64,000 nt of DNA from SG8-30 sp963695085 (lineage in GTDB: Bacteria; Pseudomonadota; Gammaproteobacteria; Steroidobacterales; Steroidobacteraceae): contig CAVOFV010000008.1 in NCBI GenBank assembly GCA_963695085.1, positions 620,001 through 684,000 on the forward strand. The letters run 5' to 3'. The notes below the pieces were generated by a model that saw only the letters and a list, made by a program, of their open reading frames with translations, was not told the DNA's origin and did not search any database. Positions 17,090-26,248 of the stretch are shown one piece after another (the first letter of the stretch is position 1; every line of letters starts with the position of its first letter). The translations under genes were made by a program, and so were the position numbers.

Positions 17090-18540
17090 GGCTCAGTCTC
17101 CAGCGCGCGGGTTTCAGGCGGTCCGCCCGTCGCATAATCCAGTTCGGCGAGCGCCGCCAGCGCCTGGAAGCGGTAGACGCGCTGGCTCAGTTCGGCGCTG
17201 GTGAGGGCGCGCCGCGCGTCGATGAATTCGACCGGCGCGACCTGTCCCAGGTCGCGCTTGCGGCGCACGATCTCGAAGGCCTGGCCGGCGGCCTCCACTC
17301 GCCGGGCGGCGGTGCGCAGCGACGCCTCAGCCACCTCGAAATCCCGCGCCGCCTGGATCACCTCGAGACGGATCTGCTGCTCGAGCAGGTCCCGCCTGGC
17401 GTGCAACCCTGCGATGCGTGCGCGCGCCTCGCGCATGCCCGCGCGGTCCGCGCCGCCGCGGAACACGTTGAACTGCAGAACGAGCGAGGCGAGCGCGAAC
17501 CGGTCGTCGCCCGAGAAGCCGTACTCCTCTCCCTGGATGCCGGTATCGACGGCCAGCGCCAGTCGCGGCTTGAAAGCTGCGCGCGCCAGGTCCTCGGCGG
17601 CGCCGGCAGCGTCGAGGCCCGCCTCGACCTGCCGCAACTCGTGGCGGCGTGCGACTGCCGTGTCCTGCAGCCGCTGGCTCGCGCCGGCCGCGGTCCCGAG
17701 CAGGCGGTCGCGCAGGCGTTCGACATCGCGATCGGTGGCATCGGACCGGGGCAGTGCCGAGTCCAGAGGCCGGTTGCGCAGCAGGTTCACGTAGTTCTGT
17801 GCAGTGCGCTCGGCGGCGGCGGCGGCGGCGAACTGCTGCTCAATTTCGAGGACGTCTGTCTCCGCGCGCAGCAGAGCGTCGCGCGTGACGCGGCCGTTGC
17901 GGTACAGGCTGTCGTTGACGCGCTCATTCTCGCGCGCTGCACCGGCCGTGGCGTCGAGGATCGCCGTGACTTCGCGCGCGCCGAGCCAGCGCAGGTACGC
18001 CTGCCGCATGTCGCGGCGCAGGCGCAGCAGCAGCGCGTCGCGTCCCTGGCGTGCGGCCTCGACCTCGTGGCCGGCGCCGCGTGCCGCCGCGCCGATGCGA
18101 CCGTCGTACAGGGGCTGGGTCAGGCGCAGCACCGATTCCTGCTCGCGGTCCCGCAGGAACGGGATGCTGGTGTTGGCGATGGGGGAGAACGGCGCCGGCT
18201 GGCCGCTTGCGGCCAGCAGGGAGTTGAGCGCGGCATAGGCCGGGTTCACCAGGTCGCCGGCGGGAATCTCGATCTGGCGCCCGCCGTCGGCAACGGAGTA
18301 GCGCAGGTTCAGGTCGATGGCCGGCAGGAATCGCGCGCGGGCCTGGTCGAGTACGGCAAGGCGCTGCGCAACGCCGGCCTCGGCGCCCGCGAGCTCGAGG
18401 TTGGCGGCGATTGCCTCGGCGACCAATCGGTCCATGACCTGGTCGACGGCGGCATCCGGTGGCGCCGGTTCCGCCAAGGCCGGCGCGGCGGCAAGCGCGG
18501 CCAACAGGCAGGAGCTAACGAGGGTAGAAAACTTGGACAT
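17086..18540 (-). CDS. TolC-family outer-membrane efflux channel
   Basis: A 484-residue protein with a signal peptide (MSKFSTLVSSCLLAALAAAPALA). Two internally similar halves with long helices (ARFLPAIDLNLRYS / AAFKPRLALAVDTGI and paired GxxPxxxxxxR-like turns) are the TolC/OEP architecture, making a trimeric outer-membrane channel-tunnel. It sits 29 bases after tetR and overlaps the adaptor gene by four bases. The usual order puts the channel last; here it comes first, directly behind the regulator. Assignment is firm. Confidence 0.9.
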   Translation of the reverse strand: MSKFSTLVSSCLLAALAAAPALAEPAPPDAAVDQVMDRLVAEAIAANLELAGAEAGVAQRLAVLDQARARFLPAIDLNLRYSVADGGRQIEIPAGDLVNPAYAALNSLLAASGQPAPFSPIANTSIPFLRDREQESVLRLTQPLYDGRIGAAARGAGHEVEAARQGRDALLLRLRRDMRQAYLRWLGAREVTAILDATAGAARENERVNDSLYRNGRVTRDALLRAETDVLEIEQQFAAAAAAERTAQNYVNLLRNRPLDSALPRSDATDRDVERLRDRLLGTAAGASQRLQDTAVARRHELRQVEAGLDAAGAAEDLARAAFKPRLALAVDTGIQGEEYGFSGDDRFALASLVLQFNVFRGGADRAGMREARARIAGLHARRDLLEQQIRLEVIQAARDFEVAEASLRTAARRVEAAGQAFEIVRRKRDLGQVAPVEFIDARRALTSAELSQRVYRFQALAALAELDYATGGPPETRALETEP

Positions 18541-18569
18541 GTGTCAAATCGAGTCCCAAAGAAAAACTC

Positions 18570-19214
18570 TCAAATCGACTCGGCGGGAACCAGCATCCGG
18601 CGCAGCATCGCGTAGGCGTCCTCCATCAGTTTCGGCACCGCGACCCCGTGTCGTGCGATCTCCTGCGACTTGTTCGTGGCGATCTGGATGAGGCCGTGGG
18701 TGAAGGCCCACAGCATGACGCAGACCTGGATGGGGTCGCCGAGGTCCTTGCGGATCGATCCGTCCGCGAGGCCGCGCTCGAGCGTCGCAACCATGTCCGC
18801 CATCAGGGCGTCGCCCGCCGCCGTGCAGGCCAGCTCAGTGACCGCACCCACGTTGGCCTGGTGCGCGTGGTAGCGCGTGCAGGCATCGAACTGGAAGGGC
18901 TTCTCCTGCTGGAACAGCACATAGGCGCGGCCCATGGCCTCGATCTGGTCGATCGCCAGGGCGTGTTTCTGCGTTGCGTCGGCAATGCGCTGGCGCAGGG
19001 CATCGAGCGCCCGCTCCGCGATCGCCAGCAACAGGTCTTCCTTGTCGCGGAAGTACACGTAGATCAAGGCGCGTGACAGGCGCGCCGAACGGGCCACCGC
19101 GTCCATGGTCACTGCGTCCCAGCCTTTCTCCGCGTACAAGGCCTCCGCCGCCTCGATGATCTCGATGCGGCGCCGCTCCTTTTCCTCTACACGGCGCTCT
19201 GCGATATAGGACAT
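18570..19214 (-). CDS. TetR-family repressor of the RND efflux operon
   Basis: A 214-residue TetR regulator. Residues ~15-60 form the DNA-binding domain: RIEIIEAAEALYAEKGWDAVTMDAVA then SRALIYVYFRDKEDLLLAIAERAL. The ~150-residue helical C-terminal ligand domain follows. It is the first gene of the operon it probably controls. The ATG at 19214 is chosen because an earlier ATG (19241) would lie inside the operator palindrome and upstream of the predicted transcript start; with this start the mRNA would be leaderless or nearly so. The ligand is unknown, probably a pump substrate. Confidence 0.88.
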   Translation of the reverse strand: MSYIAERRVEEKERRRIEIIEAAEALYAEKGWDAVTMDAVARSARLSRALIYVYFRDKEDLLLAIAERALDALRQRIADATQKHALAIDQIEAMGRAYVLFQQEKPFQFDACTRYHAHQANVGAVTELACTAAGDALMADMVATLERGLADGSIRKDLGDPIQVCVMLWAFTHGLIQIATNKSQEIARHGVAVPKLMEDAYAMLRRMLVPAESI

Positions 19215-19220
19215 GGGCGG

Positions 19221-19250
19221 AGAATATGCCTGAATTGACATGTCGTCAAT
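19221..19250 (-). promoter_or_regulatory. tetR-efflux promoter with overlapping palindromic operator
   Basis: On the minus strand TTGACG (19249-19244) and TATTCT (19226-19221) are separated by exactly 17 bases, a good sigma-70 promoter. A perfect inverted repeat ATTGAC-ATGTC-GTCAAT (19234-19250) covers the -35 box, with GACATGTC inside it. Its size and position suit a TetR dimer, so autorepression of the operon is inferred. Confidence 0.65.
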
Positions 19251-19323
19251 AGATACACACTCGTATATATATGATGCCAAAGACGGAGCCAGGGCCGGTC
19301 TCCTGTGTCCCGGCCCGACCCCG

Positions 19324-20277
19324 CTAGTCGACGCGATTCCTGCGTTCGCCGCGCAGGAATGCAACGACGTTCAGGGCCAGTTGGTCAAGGCAGCGCTGGC
19401 GGGACTCGCGGGCGGCCCACGCGACGTGCGGCGTGAGGATGAGGTTCGGAATGCCCGGGTCGAGCAACGGATGGTCTGGCCCGGGAGGCTCCTGGTCCAG
19501 CACGTCCAGGCCTGCGCCGCCGAGGCGTCCCGCCCGCAGCGCGTTGACCAGCGCCGCGGCGTCGACCAGCGCTCCGCGCGCGGTGTTGACCAGCACGGCA
19601 TCGGGCTTCATGAGGCCCAGTTCATGCCCACCGATCAGGCCCCGCGTGGCTGGTGTGAGGGGGCAGTGCAGGGTCAGTACGTCGATATCGGGCAGCAGGT
19701 CCTGCAGGTCGCGCCGGCCCGGCGCCCGCCCGCCACCCGGCCGGTTGGCGATGACGACCTGCATGCCGAACGCCGCGCCGACGCGCGCGACCGCGCTGCC
19801 CAGCGCACCGTGACCGACGATCCCGAGCTTGCGGTCCGCCAGTTCACGGATCGGGTAGGGGAACACCGAGAATTGCCCCGACCGGCTCCAGTCGCCGCGC
19901 CGCACCAGCGTGTCGTAGTCGCGCAGCCGGTGCGTCAGCGCGAGCACGACGGCGAAGACGTGCTGCACGACGGACGGCGTGCAGTAGTCGCGCAGGTTGG
20001 CGACCGCGATTCCGCGCTCCCGCGCGGCGCCCACGTCCACGTTGTCCGTGCCGGTGGCGGTCAGCGCGATGAGCCGCAACTGCGGGTTGTCCTCAATGGT
20101 CTGGCGCGTGATGCGGCACTTGTTCAGAAGCACAACCTCGCGCCCCGCGAGGCGCGCGGCCAGTTCGGCCGCATCGGTCTGTCCGTGCAGGTCGAGGTCG
20201 GGCAGCGCGCGCAACAGCGGCGCGGTATCCAGGTCGCCATTGCTGACGGTGCCGAGGTCCAGGAAGACGCCGCGCAT
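19324..20277 (-). CDS. D-2-hydroxyacid dehydrogenase (glycerate dehydrogenase-like)
   Basis: A 317-residue NAD-dependent dehydrogenase. The Rossmann loop is GIVGHGALGSAVARVGAAFG (~residue 150). Catalytic residues are present: Arg in VNTARGALVD, Glu in DQEPPGPDHPLL and His in LTPHVAWAARES. The pattern and length fit hydroxypyruvate/glycerate dehydrogenases (HprA-like), which interconvert glycerate and hydroxypyruvate, but lactate or glyoxylate substrates cannot be excluded. It is divergent from frdC and upstream of, but separated from, tetR, with ~110 bases between them. Confidence 0.85.
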   Translation of the reverse strand: MRGVFLDLGTVSNGDLDTAPLLRALPDLDLHGQTDAAELAARLAGREVVLLNKCRITRQTIEDNPQLRLIALTATGTDNVDVGAARERGIAVANLRDYCTPSVVQHVFAVVLALTHRLRDYDTLVRRGDWSRSGQFSVFPYPIRELADRKLGIVGHGALGSAVARVGAAFGMQVVIANRPGGGRAPGRRDLQDLLPDIDVLTLHCPLTPATRGLIGGHELGLMKPDAVLVNTARGALVDAAALVNALRAGRLGGAGLDVLDQEPPGPDHPLLDPGIPNLILTPHVAWAARESRQRCLDQLALNVVAFLRGERRNRVD

Positions 20278-20474
20278 GAGGGGTCCCGACGGGCCGATCC
20301 GAGGCCGAACTATAGGCCAGGCCCGCGTCGCGCACAGGGCGCCGGTGCGCTTCCGGGCAACCGGCAGGCGGTTATCATGGCGCCATGCGTGGAATCAACG
20401 ATTTGCCCGGGCGCCCGAAACCGCCACAGTTCCAGCCCCAACCGCCCGCCGGGGCGACAGCGGAGTAGCCTGCC

Positions 20475-21254
20475 TTGAACCCAATACCAGCCGGTCCGCT
20501 GGCCGTCGAGCCAGCCGCGGCCAGGGTGGCGAGCCACTGGCCCGCCCGCCTCGACGTGGCGCAGAGCGTCTCCGGACTGCTGCTCGCGCTGTTCATGTGG
20601 GGCCACATGGCCTTCGTCGCGTCCATCCTCATCAGCAAGGACGCGATGTGGACGGTGACGAAGTTCTTCGAGGGGTACTTCTTCTTCGGCCGACCGTACC
20701 CGGTGATCGTCGCGGGCGTGGTGGCCGCGGTCTTCGCGCTGGTGGTGATGCATGCGGCGCTGGCGCTGCGCAAGTTCCCGTCCAGCTACCGCCAGTACAC
20801 GCTGTTCAAGCGGCACATGCACGGCATGCAGCACGAGGACACGACGCTGTGGTACTGGCAGGCGCTGACCGGCTTCGCGCTGTTCTTCCTGGCCTCGGCG
20901 CACCTGTACTGGATGCTGGTCAATCCGGACCGCATCGGGCCCTTTGAATCCGCCGACCGCGTCTGGAGCGATCACTTCTGGATCCTGTACCTGGTCATGC
21001 TGTTCGCGGTGGAGATCCATGGCGGCGTCGGTCTGTACCGGCTGGCGCTGAAGTGGGGCTTCTTCTCCGGCAAGGACGTGCTGCGCGCACGGCGGCGCCT
21101 GCGCGCCGTGAAGTGGGGCATCACGGTATTCCTGATTGCGCTGGGACTCGCGACGCTGGCCGCCTATGTGAAGATCGGCATCGAGCACGCTCCGGACTAC
21201 GGCGAGCGCTACGCGCCCACGTGGCTGCAGCAGCCGCCGGGAGTCGCGCCATGA
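20475..21254 (+). CDS. frdC: Fumarate reductase dihaem cytochrome b subunit
   Basis: A 259-residue, five-helix membrane subunit of quinol:fumarate reductase, of the single-subunit dihaem type (type B) known from Wolinella succinogenes. From the TTG start at 20475 (GGAG nine bases upstream) the haem-ligand histidines fall at residues 44, 93, 143 and 182, the same numbers reported for Wolinella FrdC. Glu66 (quinol site) and Glu180 (proton pathway) are also at the same positions. It anchors FrdAB and passes electrons from menaquinol. It overlaps frdA by ATGA. A TATCAT at 20373 is a possible -10 box; no full FNR box is seen. Confidence 0.93.
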   Translation: MNPIPAGPLAVEPAAARVASHWPARLDVAQSVSGLLLALFMWGHMAFVASILISKDAMWTVTKFFEGYFFFGRPYPVIVAGVVAAVFALVVMHAALALRKFPSSYRQYTLFKRHMHGMQHEDTTLWYWQALTGFALFFLASAHLYWMLVNPDRIGPFESADRVWSDHFWILYLVMLFAVEIHGGVGLYRLALKWGFFSGKDVLRARRRLRAVKWGITVFLIALGLATLAAYVKIGIEHAPDYGERYAPTWLQQPPGVAP

Positions 21255-23221
21255 AGATGATCTACTCGGACGCGCTGGTCATCGGTGGCGGGCTGGCAGG
21301 GTTGCGCGTCGCGATCGGCGTGCGCCGCCGCGGACTGGACCCGCTGATCCTGTCGCTGGTGCCGCCCAAGCGCTCGCACTCGGTCGCCGCGCAGGGCGGC
21401 ATGCAGGCCAGCCTCGGCAACGTCATCAAGGGCGAGGGCGACAACGAGGATGTGCATTTCGAGGACACGGTGCGCGGCAGCGACTGGGGCGCCGACCAGC
21501 AGGTCGTGCGCATGTTCGTCAACACTGCCCCGAAGGCCATCCGTGAGCTGGCGGCCTGGGGCGTGCCCTGGAGCCGCGTGCGGCGCGGCGACCACCAGGT
21601 CGTCATCAACGGCCAGCGCGTCACGCTCACCGAGCGCGACGATGCGCACGGGCTGATCGCGCAGCGCGACTTTGGCGGCACCAAGAAGTGGCGTACCTGC
21701 TATGCGTCGGACGGCACCGGCCACGCCATGCTGTTCACGATGGGCGACCGCGCGATTGCGGAGGGCATACCAGTACTGGAGCGCACCGAGGCGCTGCTGC
21801 TGATCCACGACGGGAAGCGTTGCCACGGCGCGATCGTGCGCGACCTGATCACGGGCGAACTGGCGGCCTGCGTGGCGCGCGCCACGGTGATCGCCACCGG
21901 CGGCGCGGGCCGGCTGTACCGCGTCACGACCAACGCGGTCATCAACGAAGGCATCGGCCACGCGCTGGCGCTCGACACGGGCGTCGCGGCGCTCGGCAAC
22001 ATGGAAGCGGTGCAGTTCCACCCGACCGGCATCTTCCCGGCAGGCATCCTGGTGACCGAGGGTTGTCGCGGCGATGGCGGCCTGCTGCGCGACGTTGCCG
22101 GGCATCGATTCATGCCGGACTACGAGCCCGAAAAGAAGGAGCTGGCCTCGCGCGACGTGGTGTCGCGCCGCATGGAGCAGCACATCAAGGCAGGCAACGG
22201 CGCCAAGTCGCGGTTCGGCGACCACCTGTGGCTGGACATCGCGCTGCTCGGGCGCGAGCACATCGAGCGCAACCTGCGCGAGGTGAAGGACATCTGCCGC
22301 TACTTCCTGGGTATCGACCCCGCCGAGAAGTGGATTCCGGTGCGGCCGGCCCAGCACTACACGATGGGCGGGGTGCGCACCGACCACACGGGCCAGAACC
22401 CGTCGCTGTCGGGGCTGTTCGCGGCGGGCGAGGCGGCCTGCTGGGACATGCACGGCTTCAACCGGCTCGGCGGCAACTCGGTCGCGGAAACGGTCGTGGC
22501 AGGCATGATCGTGGGCGACTACGTCGCCGATTACTGCGAAGGCCACGAACTGGAGGTGTCGACGGCGCTGGTGCGCGAATGCATGGGCGGCGTAGAGGCG
22601 CACCTGAAGTCGTTCTCGAAGGGCACGGAGAACGCGGCGGCGCTGCGCAAGGCGATGCAGGTGCTCATGACCGAGAAGGTCGGCATCTTCCGCGACGGCA
22701 AGGACCTTGCGGCAGCGGTGGAGGAACTGCGCGAGCTGATCGACCGCAGCCGGCGCATCGGCGTGTCGGGCAGTCCGGCGGGCGCCAACCCGGAACTGGT
22801 GACGGCGTACCGCACGCAGACGATGCTGCGGGTCGCCCAGACGGTGGCCGCGGGCGCGCTGGCCCGCACCGAGAGCCGCGGCGCGCACTACCGCGGCGAC
22901 TATCCGCAACGCAACGACCGCGACTGGCTGAGCCGCACGCTGGCGACCTGGCCCGATCCCGGCGCCGACATGCCGGTACTGCGCTACGAGCCGCTCGACG
23001 TGATGAAGATGGAATTGCCCCCCGGGTGGCGCGGCTATGGCGGACGCGACCACATCGACCACCCGGACACGCAACGCCGTACCGCGGAAGTCGCCGGCAC
23101 CCGGGAGCGCCTCGCGGGCGCCGACCGCTTTGCGGTGCAGGAGGCGCTGCTGCCCTATGCACACCTGCTGCCGGCTGGCGTACGCGGGCGCAACGAACGA
23201 TTCGACGAGGACCTGGCATGA
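21251..23221 (+). CDS. frdA: Fumarate reductase flavoprotein subunit
   Basis: A 656-residue flavoprotein that reduces fumarate to succinate. The FAD domain starts DALVIGGGLAGLR. His43 in SHSVAAQGG is the covalent FAD ligand. Catalytic residues match Wolinella FrdA numbering: His257 (QFHPTG), Arg301 (ASRDVVSR) and His369 (AQHYTMGG). HGFNRLGGNS is the capping motif near residue 401. It is ATGA-coupled on both sides (frdC before, frdB after), so the three subunits are made together. Succinate oxidation is the reverse possibility, but the dihaem type and subunit order favour fumarate reduction. Confidence 0.95.
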   Translation: MKMIYSDALVIGGGLAGLRVAIGVRRRGLDPLILSLVPPKRSHSVAAQGGMQASLGNVIKGEGDNEDVHFEDTVRGSDWGADQQVVRMFVNTAPKAIRELAAWGVPWSRVRRGDHQVVINGQRVTLTERDDAHGLIAQRDFGGTKKWRTCYASDGTGHAMLFTMGDRAIAEGIPVLERTEALLLIHDGKRCHGAIVRDLITGELAACVARATVIATGGAGRLYRVTTNAVINEGIGHALALDTGVAALGNMEAVQFHPTGIFPAGILVTEGCRGDGGLLRDVAGHRFMPDYEPEKKELASRDVVSRRMEQHIKAGNGAKSRFGDHLWLDIALLGREHIERNLREVKDICRYFLGIDPAEKWIPVRPAQHYTMGGVRTDHTGQNPSLSGLFAAGEAACWDMHGFNRLGGNSVAETVVAGMIVGDYVADYCEGHELEVSTALVRECMGGVEAHLKSFSKGTENAAALRKAMQVLMTEKVGIFRDGKDLAAAVEELRELIDRSRRIGVSGSPAGANPELVTAYRTQTMLRVAQTVAAGALARTESRGAHYRGDYPQRNDRDWLSRTLATWPDPGADMPVLRYEPLDVMKMELPPGWRGYGGRDHIDHPDTQRRTAEVAGTRERLAGADRFAVQEALLPYAHLLPAGVRGRNERFDEDLA

Positions 23222-23967
23222 CCGACAACAACAATGGGCGCCCGGCACGGCGGCTGCGCATCCACGTGCTGCGCTGTAACCCGGCCGCGCCCGACAAGGG
23301 CACGCGCATCCAGACCTACGAGGTGGACGAGACCGAGGGCATGACGCTGTTCATCGTGCTGAGCGAGATCCGCGAGGAGCAGGACCCGTCGCTGCAGTTC
23401 GACTTCGTGTGCCGTGCGGGCGTGTGCGGCAGCTGCGGCATGGTAGTCAACGGCCGCCCAGGACTCGGCTGCCGCACGCTGACGGCGGAACTGCCGCAGG
23501 ACATCACGCTGGCGCCGCTCCCCACCTTCGAGCTGATCGGCGACCTGTCGGTCAATACCGGCAAGTGGATGCGCGCAATGACCGAGCGGCTCGAAGCCTG
23601 GGTGCAGACGAAACAGTCAGAGGTAGACCTGCGGCTGCGCGAGGAGCGCATGGAGCCCGATCTCGCGGACGAGGTATACGAGCTCGACCGCTGCATAGAG
23701 TGCGGCTGCTGCGTGGCTGCCTGCGGCACGGCGCACATGCGTCCCGATTTCGTCGGCGCGGTGGGCCTCAACAAGATCGCGCGCCTGCAACTCGACCCGC
23801 GCGACGGCCGCAGCGAGGCGGAGTTCTACGAACTGGTCGGCAGCGACGAGGGTGTGTTCGGCTGCATGTCGCTGCTCGGTTGCAACGATGTCTGCCCAAA
23901 GGAGCTGCCGCTGCAGGCGCAGATCGCGTACCTGAGGCGACGCCTCGCCCGGCACGGCCTGGGCTGA
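23218..23967 (+). CDS. frdB: Fumarate reductase iron-sulfur subunit
   Basis: A 249-residue protein with three clusters: the [2Fe-2S] set CRAGVCGSCG plus a Cys after VNGRPGLG (residues ~65-90), the [4Fe-4S] motif CIECGCCVAAC (~residue 160) and the [3Fe-4S] motif CMSLLGCNDVCPK (~residue 217). It carries electrons from the haems of FrdC to the FAD of FrdA. It ends only 28 bases from the convergent TonB receptor gene, with no clear terminator between them. The operon order C-A-B is that of Wolinella; E. coli uses A-B-C-D. Confidence 0.95.
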   Translation: MTDNNNGRPARRLRIHVLRCNPAAPDKGTRIQTYEVDETEGMTLFIVLSEIREEQDPSLQFDFVCRAGVCGSCGMVVNGRPGLGCRTLTAELPQDITLAPLPTFELIGDLSVNTGKWMRAMTERLEAWVQTKQSEVDLRLREERMEPDLADEVYELDRCIECGCCVAACGTAHMRPDFVGAVGLNKIARLQLDPRDGRSEAEFYELVGSDEGVFGCMSLLGCNDVCPKELPLQAQIAYLRRRLARHGLG

Positions 23968-23995
23968 TCCGCGCGCGGGCAATGACGCCTTCGCC

Positions 23996-26248
23996 TCAGA
24001 ATTGCATCTTGACGCCGGCGATGAAAGTGCGCGGCGCGCCAGGGCGCGCGCCGGACGGCCGGAAGGCCACGTTATAGACCTCGCCGGTGAGGTTCTGCAC
24101 GCTCCCGAACAGGCGCATGCCGGCGCCCAGGCGGTACTCGCCCGACAGGTCGAACAGGGTGCGACCGTCGACCCGTTCGGACGCGGGAATCGCGCCGGAA
24201 CCGGCGCGCGATCGCGTCGCCTCGACGCGGTTCATGGACATGAACAGACGCCAGTCCGTGGCGTCGACTCCGACGTTCAGCGTGAGCTGGTGCTCGGGCA
24301 CGAGCGGCAATTCGTCGCCCGCCGTTACGTTGCCCCACTCGGAGAAGCTGCTGCTGAAGCTGCTGGTGAACTCGCCGGCCGTCCAGGTATAGACGGCTGA
24401 CAGCGGCACCGACCAGCGCGTGCCCAGCAGCGCTGCCGCATCGAAAGCCGCGACGAATTCCAGGCCGTGCACGCGGGCGGTGCCGCCATCGAACTGGTCG
24501 CCGATATTGCAGCCGCCGCCCGTGGACGCCGTACAGGTGCCGACCAGGTTGTCGTAGTCGACCAGGAACGCGATGGCCTCCAGTGACGTGAAACCGCGAT
24601 TGAAGCGCACGCCGGCCTCGTAGTTCCACGACGTCTCGGCGCCGGCGGGCGATCCTGGCGACGGATTGACGAAGCCGCGGTACATGCCGCCGACGAGTCT
24701 CCAGTCGCCGCCGAGGTTATAGGTAGCGCCGAGACCGGGCAGCAGCACGTCCACGGTGCTGTCCAGGACCGTTGCCGGGCCGGCGCGGCCAGGGTCCGCG
24801 GATCCGTAGCGCGTCTGTCGCAGCGAGATGTACTCGTAACGCAGTCCGGGCGCCAGCGTGAACCGGTCCCATTCGATGGTGTCGCGCAGGAAGAAGGACC
24901 AGGCCTCGGCGGCGCCCACGCGGTTGTCCTGGCTGCCGGGTGCGCCGGCCGAACTGAGCAGCATGACACCGCCGGACATCTGGTAGCGGTCGTCCTGCTG
25001 GAAGCGGTCCTCCTCGTCGCGGTGGTAGCGCAGCGAGACCTCGACGTCATGGCGCGCGGCGCCGATGTCAAAGCCGGCGCCGAGCACGGACTGCACGCCG
25101 GTGGCGTAGTACTCGCGCGCGTTGTTGCGTACGCGCAGCGCCGCGGGGGCGCTTGACGTGCCGGACAGGGCGGCGAATTCGGCCGGGAAGGCGCCTGGAT
25201 CGCCGAGCACGGCGCTGAGGCTGACGAAGCCCGTGTCGGCGGCATTGCGCACGTCGTTGAGCTTGTACCAGGCGCGCTCGGTCCGCGTGTGATACGCGAT
25301 CGTGGTCAGGTCCAGGCCCGGCCGGAAATCGATGCGGTGTGTGGCCTGGTAGACGTCGTGCCTGACGTCGAGCGAGTCGCGCTGGCTGGCGCGGTACCGG
25401 CGGTAAGGGTCGGCGCGGAAGTCGCCGAGCGTGAGGCCGAGGTAGGTCTCGTCGGAGTGCTCGTCCGAGTACTGCCACTTGAATTCGAGCGACTGCGGAC
25501 GTGCGGCGTCCCCGGCCGAGCGGAATGCGAGCTTGGCCACGTAGTCCTGGATCTCGAAGCCCGTGTCGCCGCCCGAGTCGAGCCGCTTGAAGCCGTCGGA
25601 ACGCTCCTGCAGTGTCTCGAGGCTGAGGCCGACGTCGAAGGCGCGGCCGGTGTCGATGACGCCGCCGACGAGTCCGTGCCCGCGCAGCGTGCCGGACTCG
25701 CCGCCGAACAGGTCCGCCTTGCCCGCGATGCCGCTGCCGGGCGCGCCCGGTATCGGCGTCGACAGCATGCTGACGGCGCCTGCCACGGTCTGCGGTCCGT
25801 ACTTGATGGCGGCGGGACCCTTGGTCACTTCGACCGAGTGCATGCGCGGCATGCGCGGGAAGTAGTAGGCGGACGGGGCGGAGTAGGGCGCGGGCGCGAT
25901 CGGCACGCCGTCCTCCAGGACCGCGATCTTGGCATTGCGGTCCGTGCCGGAGCCGCGGATTCCGATGCTCGGGCGCAGGCCGAAACCCTCTTCCTCGACG
26001 ATGTTGAGACCCGGGACCTGGCGCAGGATGCGATTGACGTCGCCGTAGGAGTGCTGGTCCAGCGTGTCCGCGTCGATGACCTGCACGGAGCCGGCTGCCT
26101 GTCGGGCCTGGACCTTGGTCGCAGTGACGACGATGCGGTCGAGCATCGGCATGGCGACGGCCACGTCATTGGCGGCCGCGCCGGCGGCCGCGCCCGCGAG
26201 CATCATGGCCAGGGCCGCGCGGGCCGGGGTGGTTTCGTGACCGTACAT
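23996..26248 (-). CDS. TonB-dependent outer-membrane receptor (FecA-like)
   Basis: A 750-residue receptor. A signal peptide (~25 residues) is followed by a TonB-box-like DRIVVTATK, the plug domain (NRILRQVPGLNIVEEEGFGLRPSIGIRG, VLEDGVPIAPAPY, VEVTKGPAAIKYG), and a 22-strand barrel ending in KMQF with the terminal Phe needed for assembly. The plug resembles iron-citrate (FecA-like) receptors. GGAGG eight bases upstream supports the ATG. A Fur-like box overlaps its promoter, so iron control is likely. No ABC importer is adjacent; an orphan ATPase lies at 36868. Confidence 0.92.
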   Translation of the reverse strand: MYGHETTPARAALAMMLAGAAAGAAANDVAVAMPMLDRIVVTATKVQARQAAGSVQVIDADTLDQHSYGDVNRILRQVPGLNIVEEEGFGLRPSIGIRGSGTDRNAKIAVLEDGVPIAPAPYSAPSAYYFPRMPRMHSVEVTKGPAAIKYGPQTVAGAVSMLSTPIPGAPGSGIAGKADLFGGESGTLRGHGLVGGVIDTGRAFDVGLSLETLQERSDGFKRLDSGGDTGFEIQDYVAKLAFRSAGDAARPQSLEFKWQYSDEHSDETYLGLTLGDFRADPYRRYRASQRDSLDVRHDVYQATHRIDFRPGLDLTTIAYHTRTERAWYKLNDVRNAADTGFVSLSAVLGDPGAFPAEFAALSGTSSAPAALRVRNNAREYYATGVQSVLGAGFDIGAARHDVEVSLRYHRDEEDRFQQDDRYQMSGGVMLLSSAGAPGSQDNRVGAAEAWSFFLRDTIEWDRFTLAPGLRYEYISLRQTRYGSADPGRAGPATVLDSTVDVLLPGLGATYNLGGDWRLVGGMYRGFVNPSPGSPAGAETSWNYEAGVRFNRGFTSLEAIAFLVDYDNLVGTCTASTGGGCNIGDQFDGGTARVHGLEFVAAFDAAALLGTRWSVPLSAVYTWTAGEFTSSFSSSFSEWGNVTAGDELPLVPEHQLTLNVGVDATDWRLFMSMNRVEATRSRAGSGAIPASERVDGRTLFDLSGEYRLGAGMRLFGSVQNLTGEVYNVAFRPSGARPGAPRTFIAGVKMQF

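Noticed and set aside
20278..20474. FNR box upstream of frdCAB
   Set aside because: Only a half-like match (GTTGAT on the minus strand near 20398) is present; the second half-site is not.
21688..23967. A 759-codon frame overlapping frdA and running into frdB
   Set aside because: Its first two thirds are an Arg/Ala-rich shadow of frdA; only the last 249 codons (frdB) are protein-like. It is not a fusion gene.
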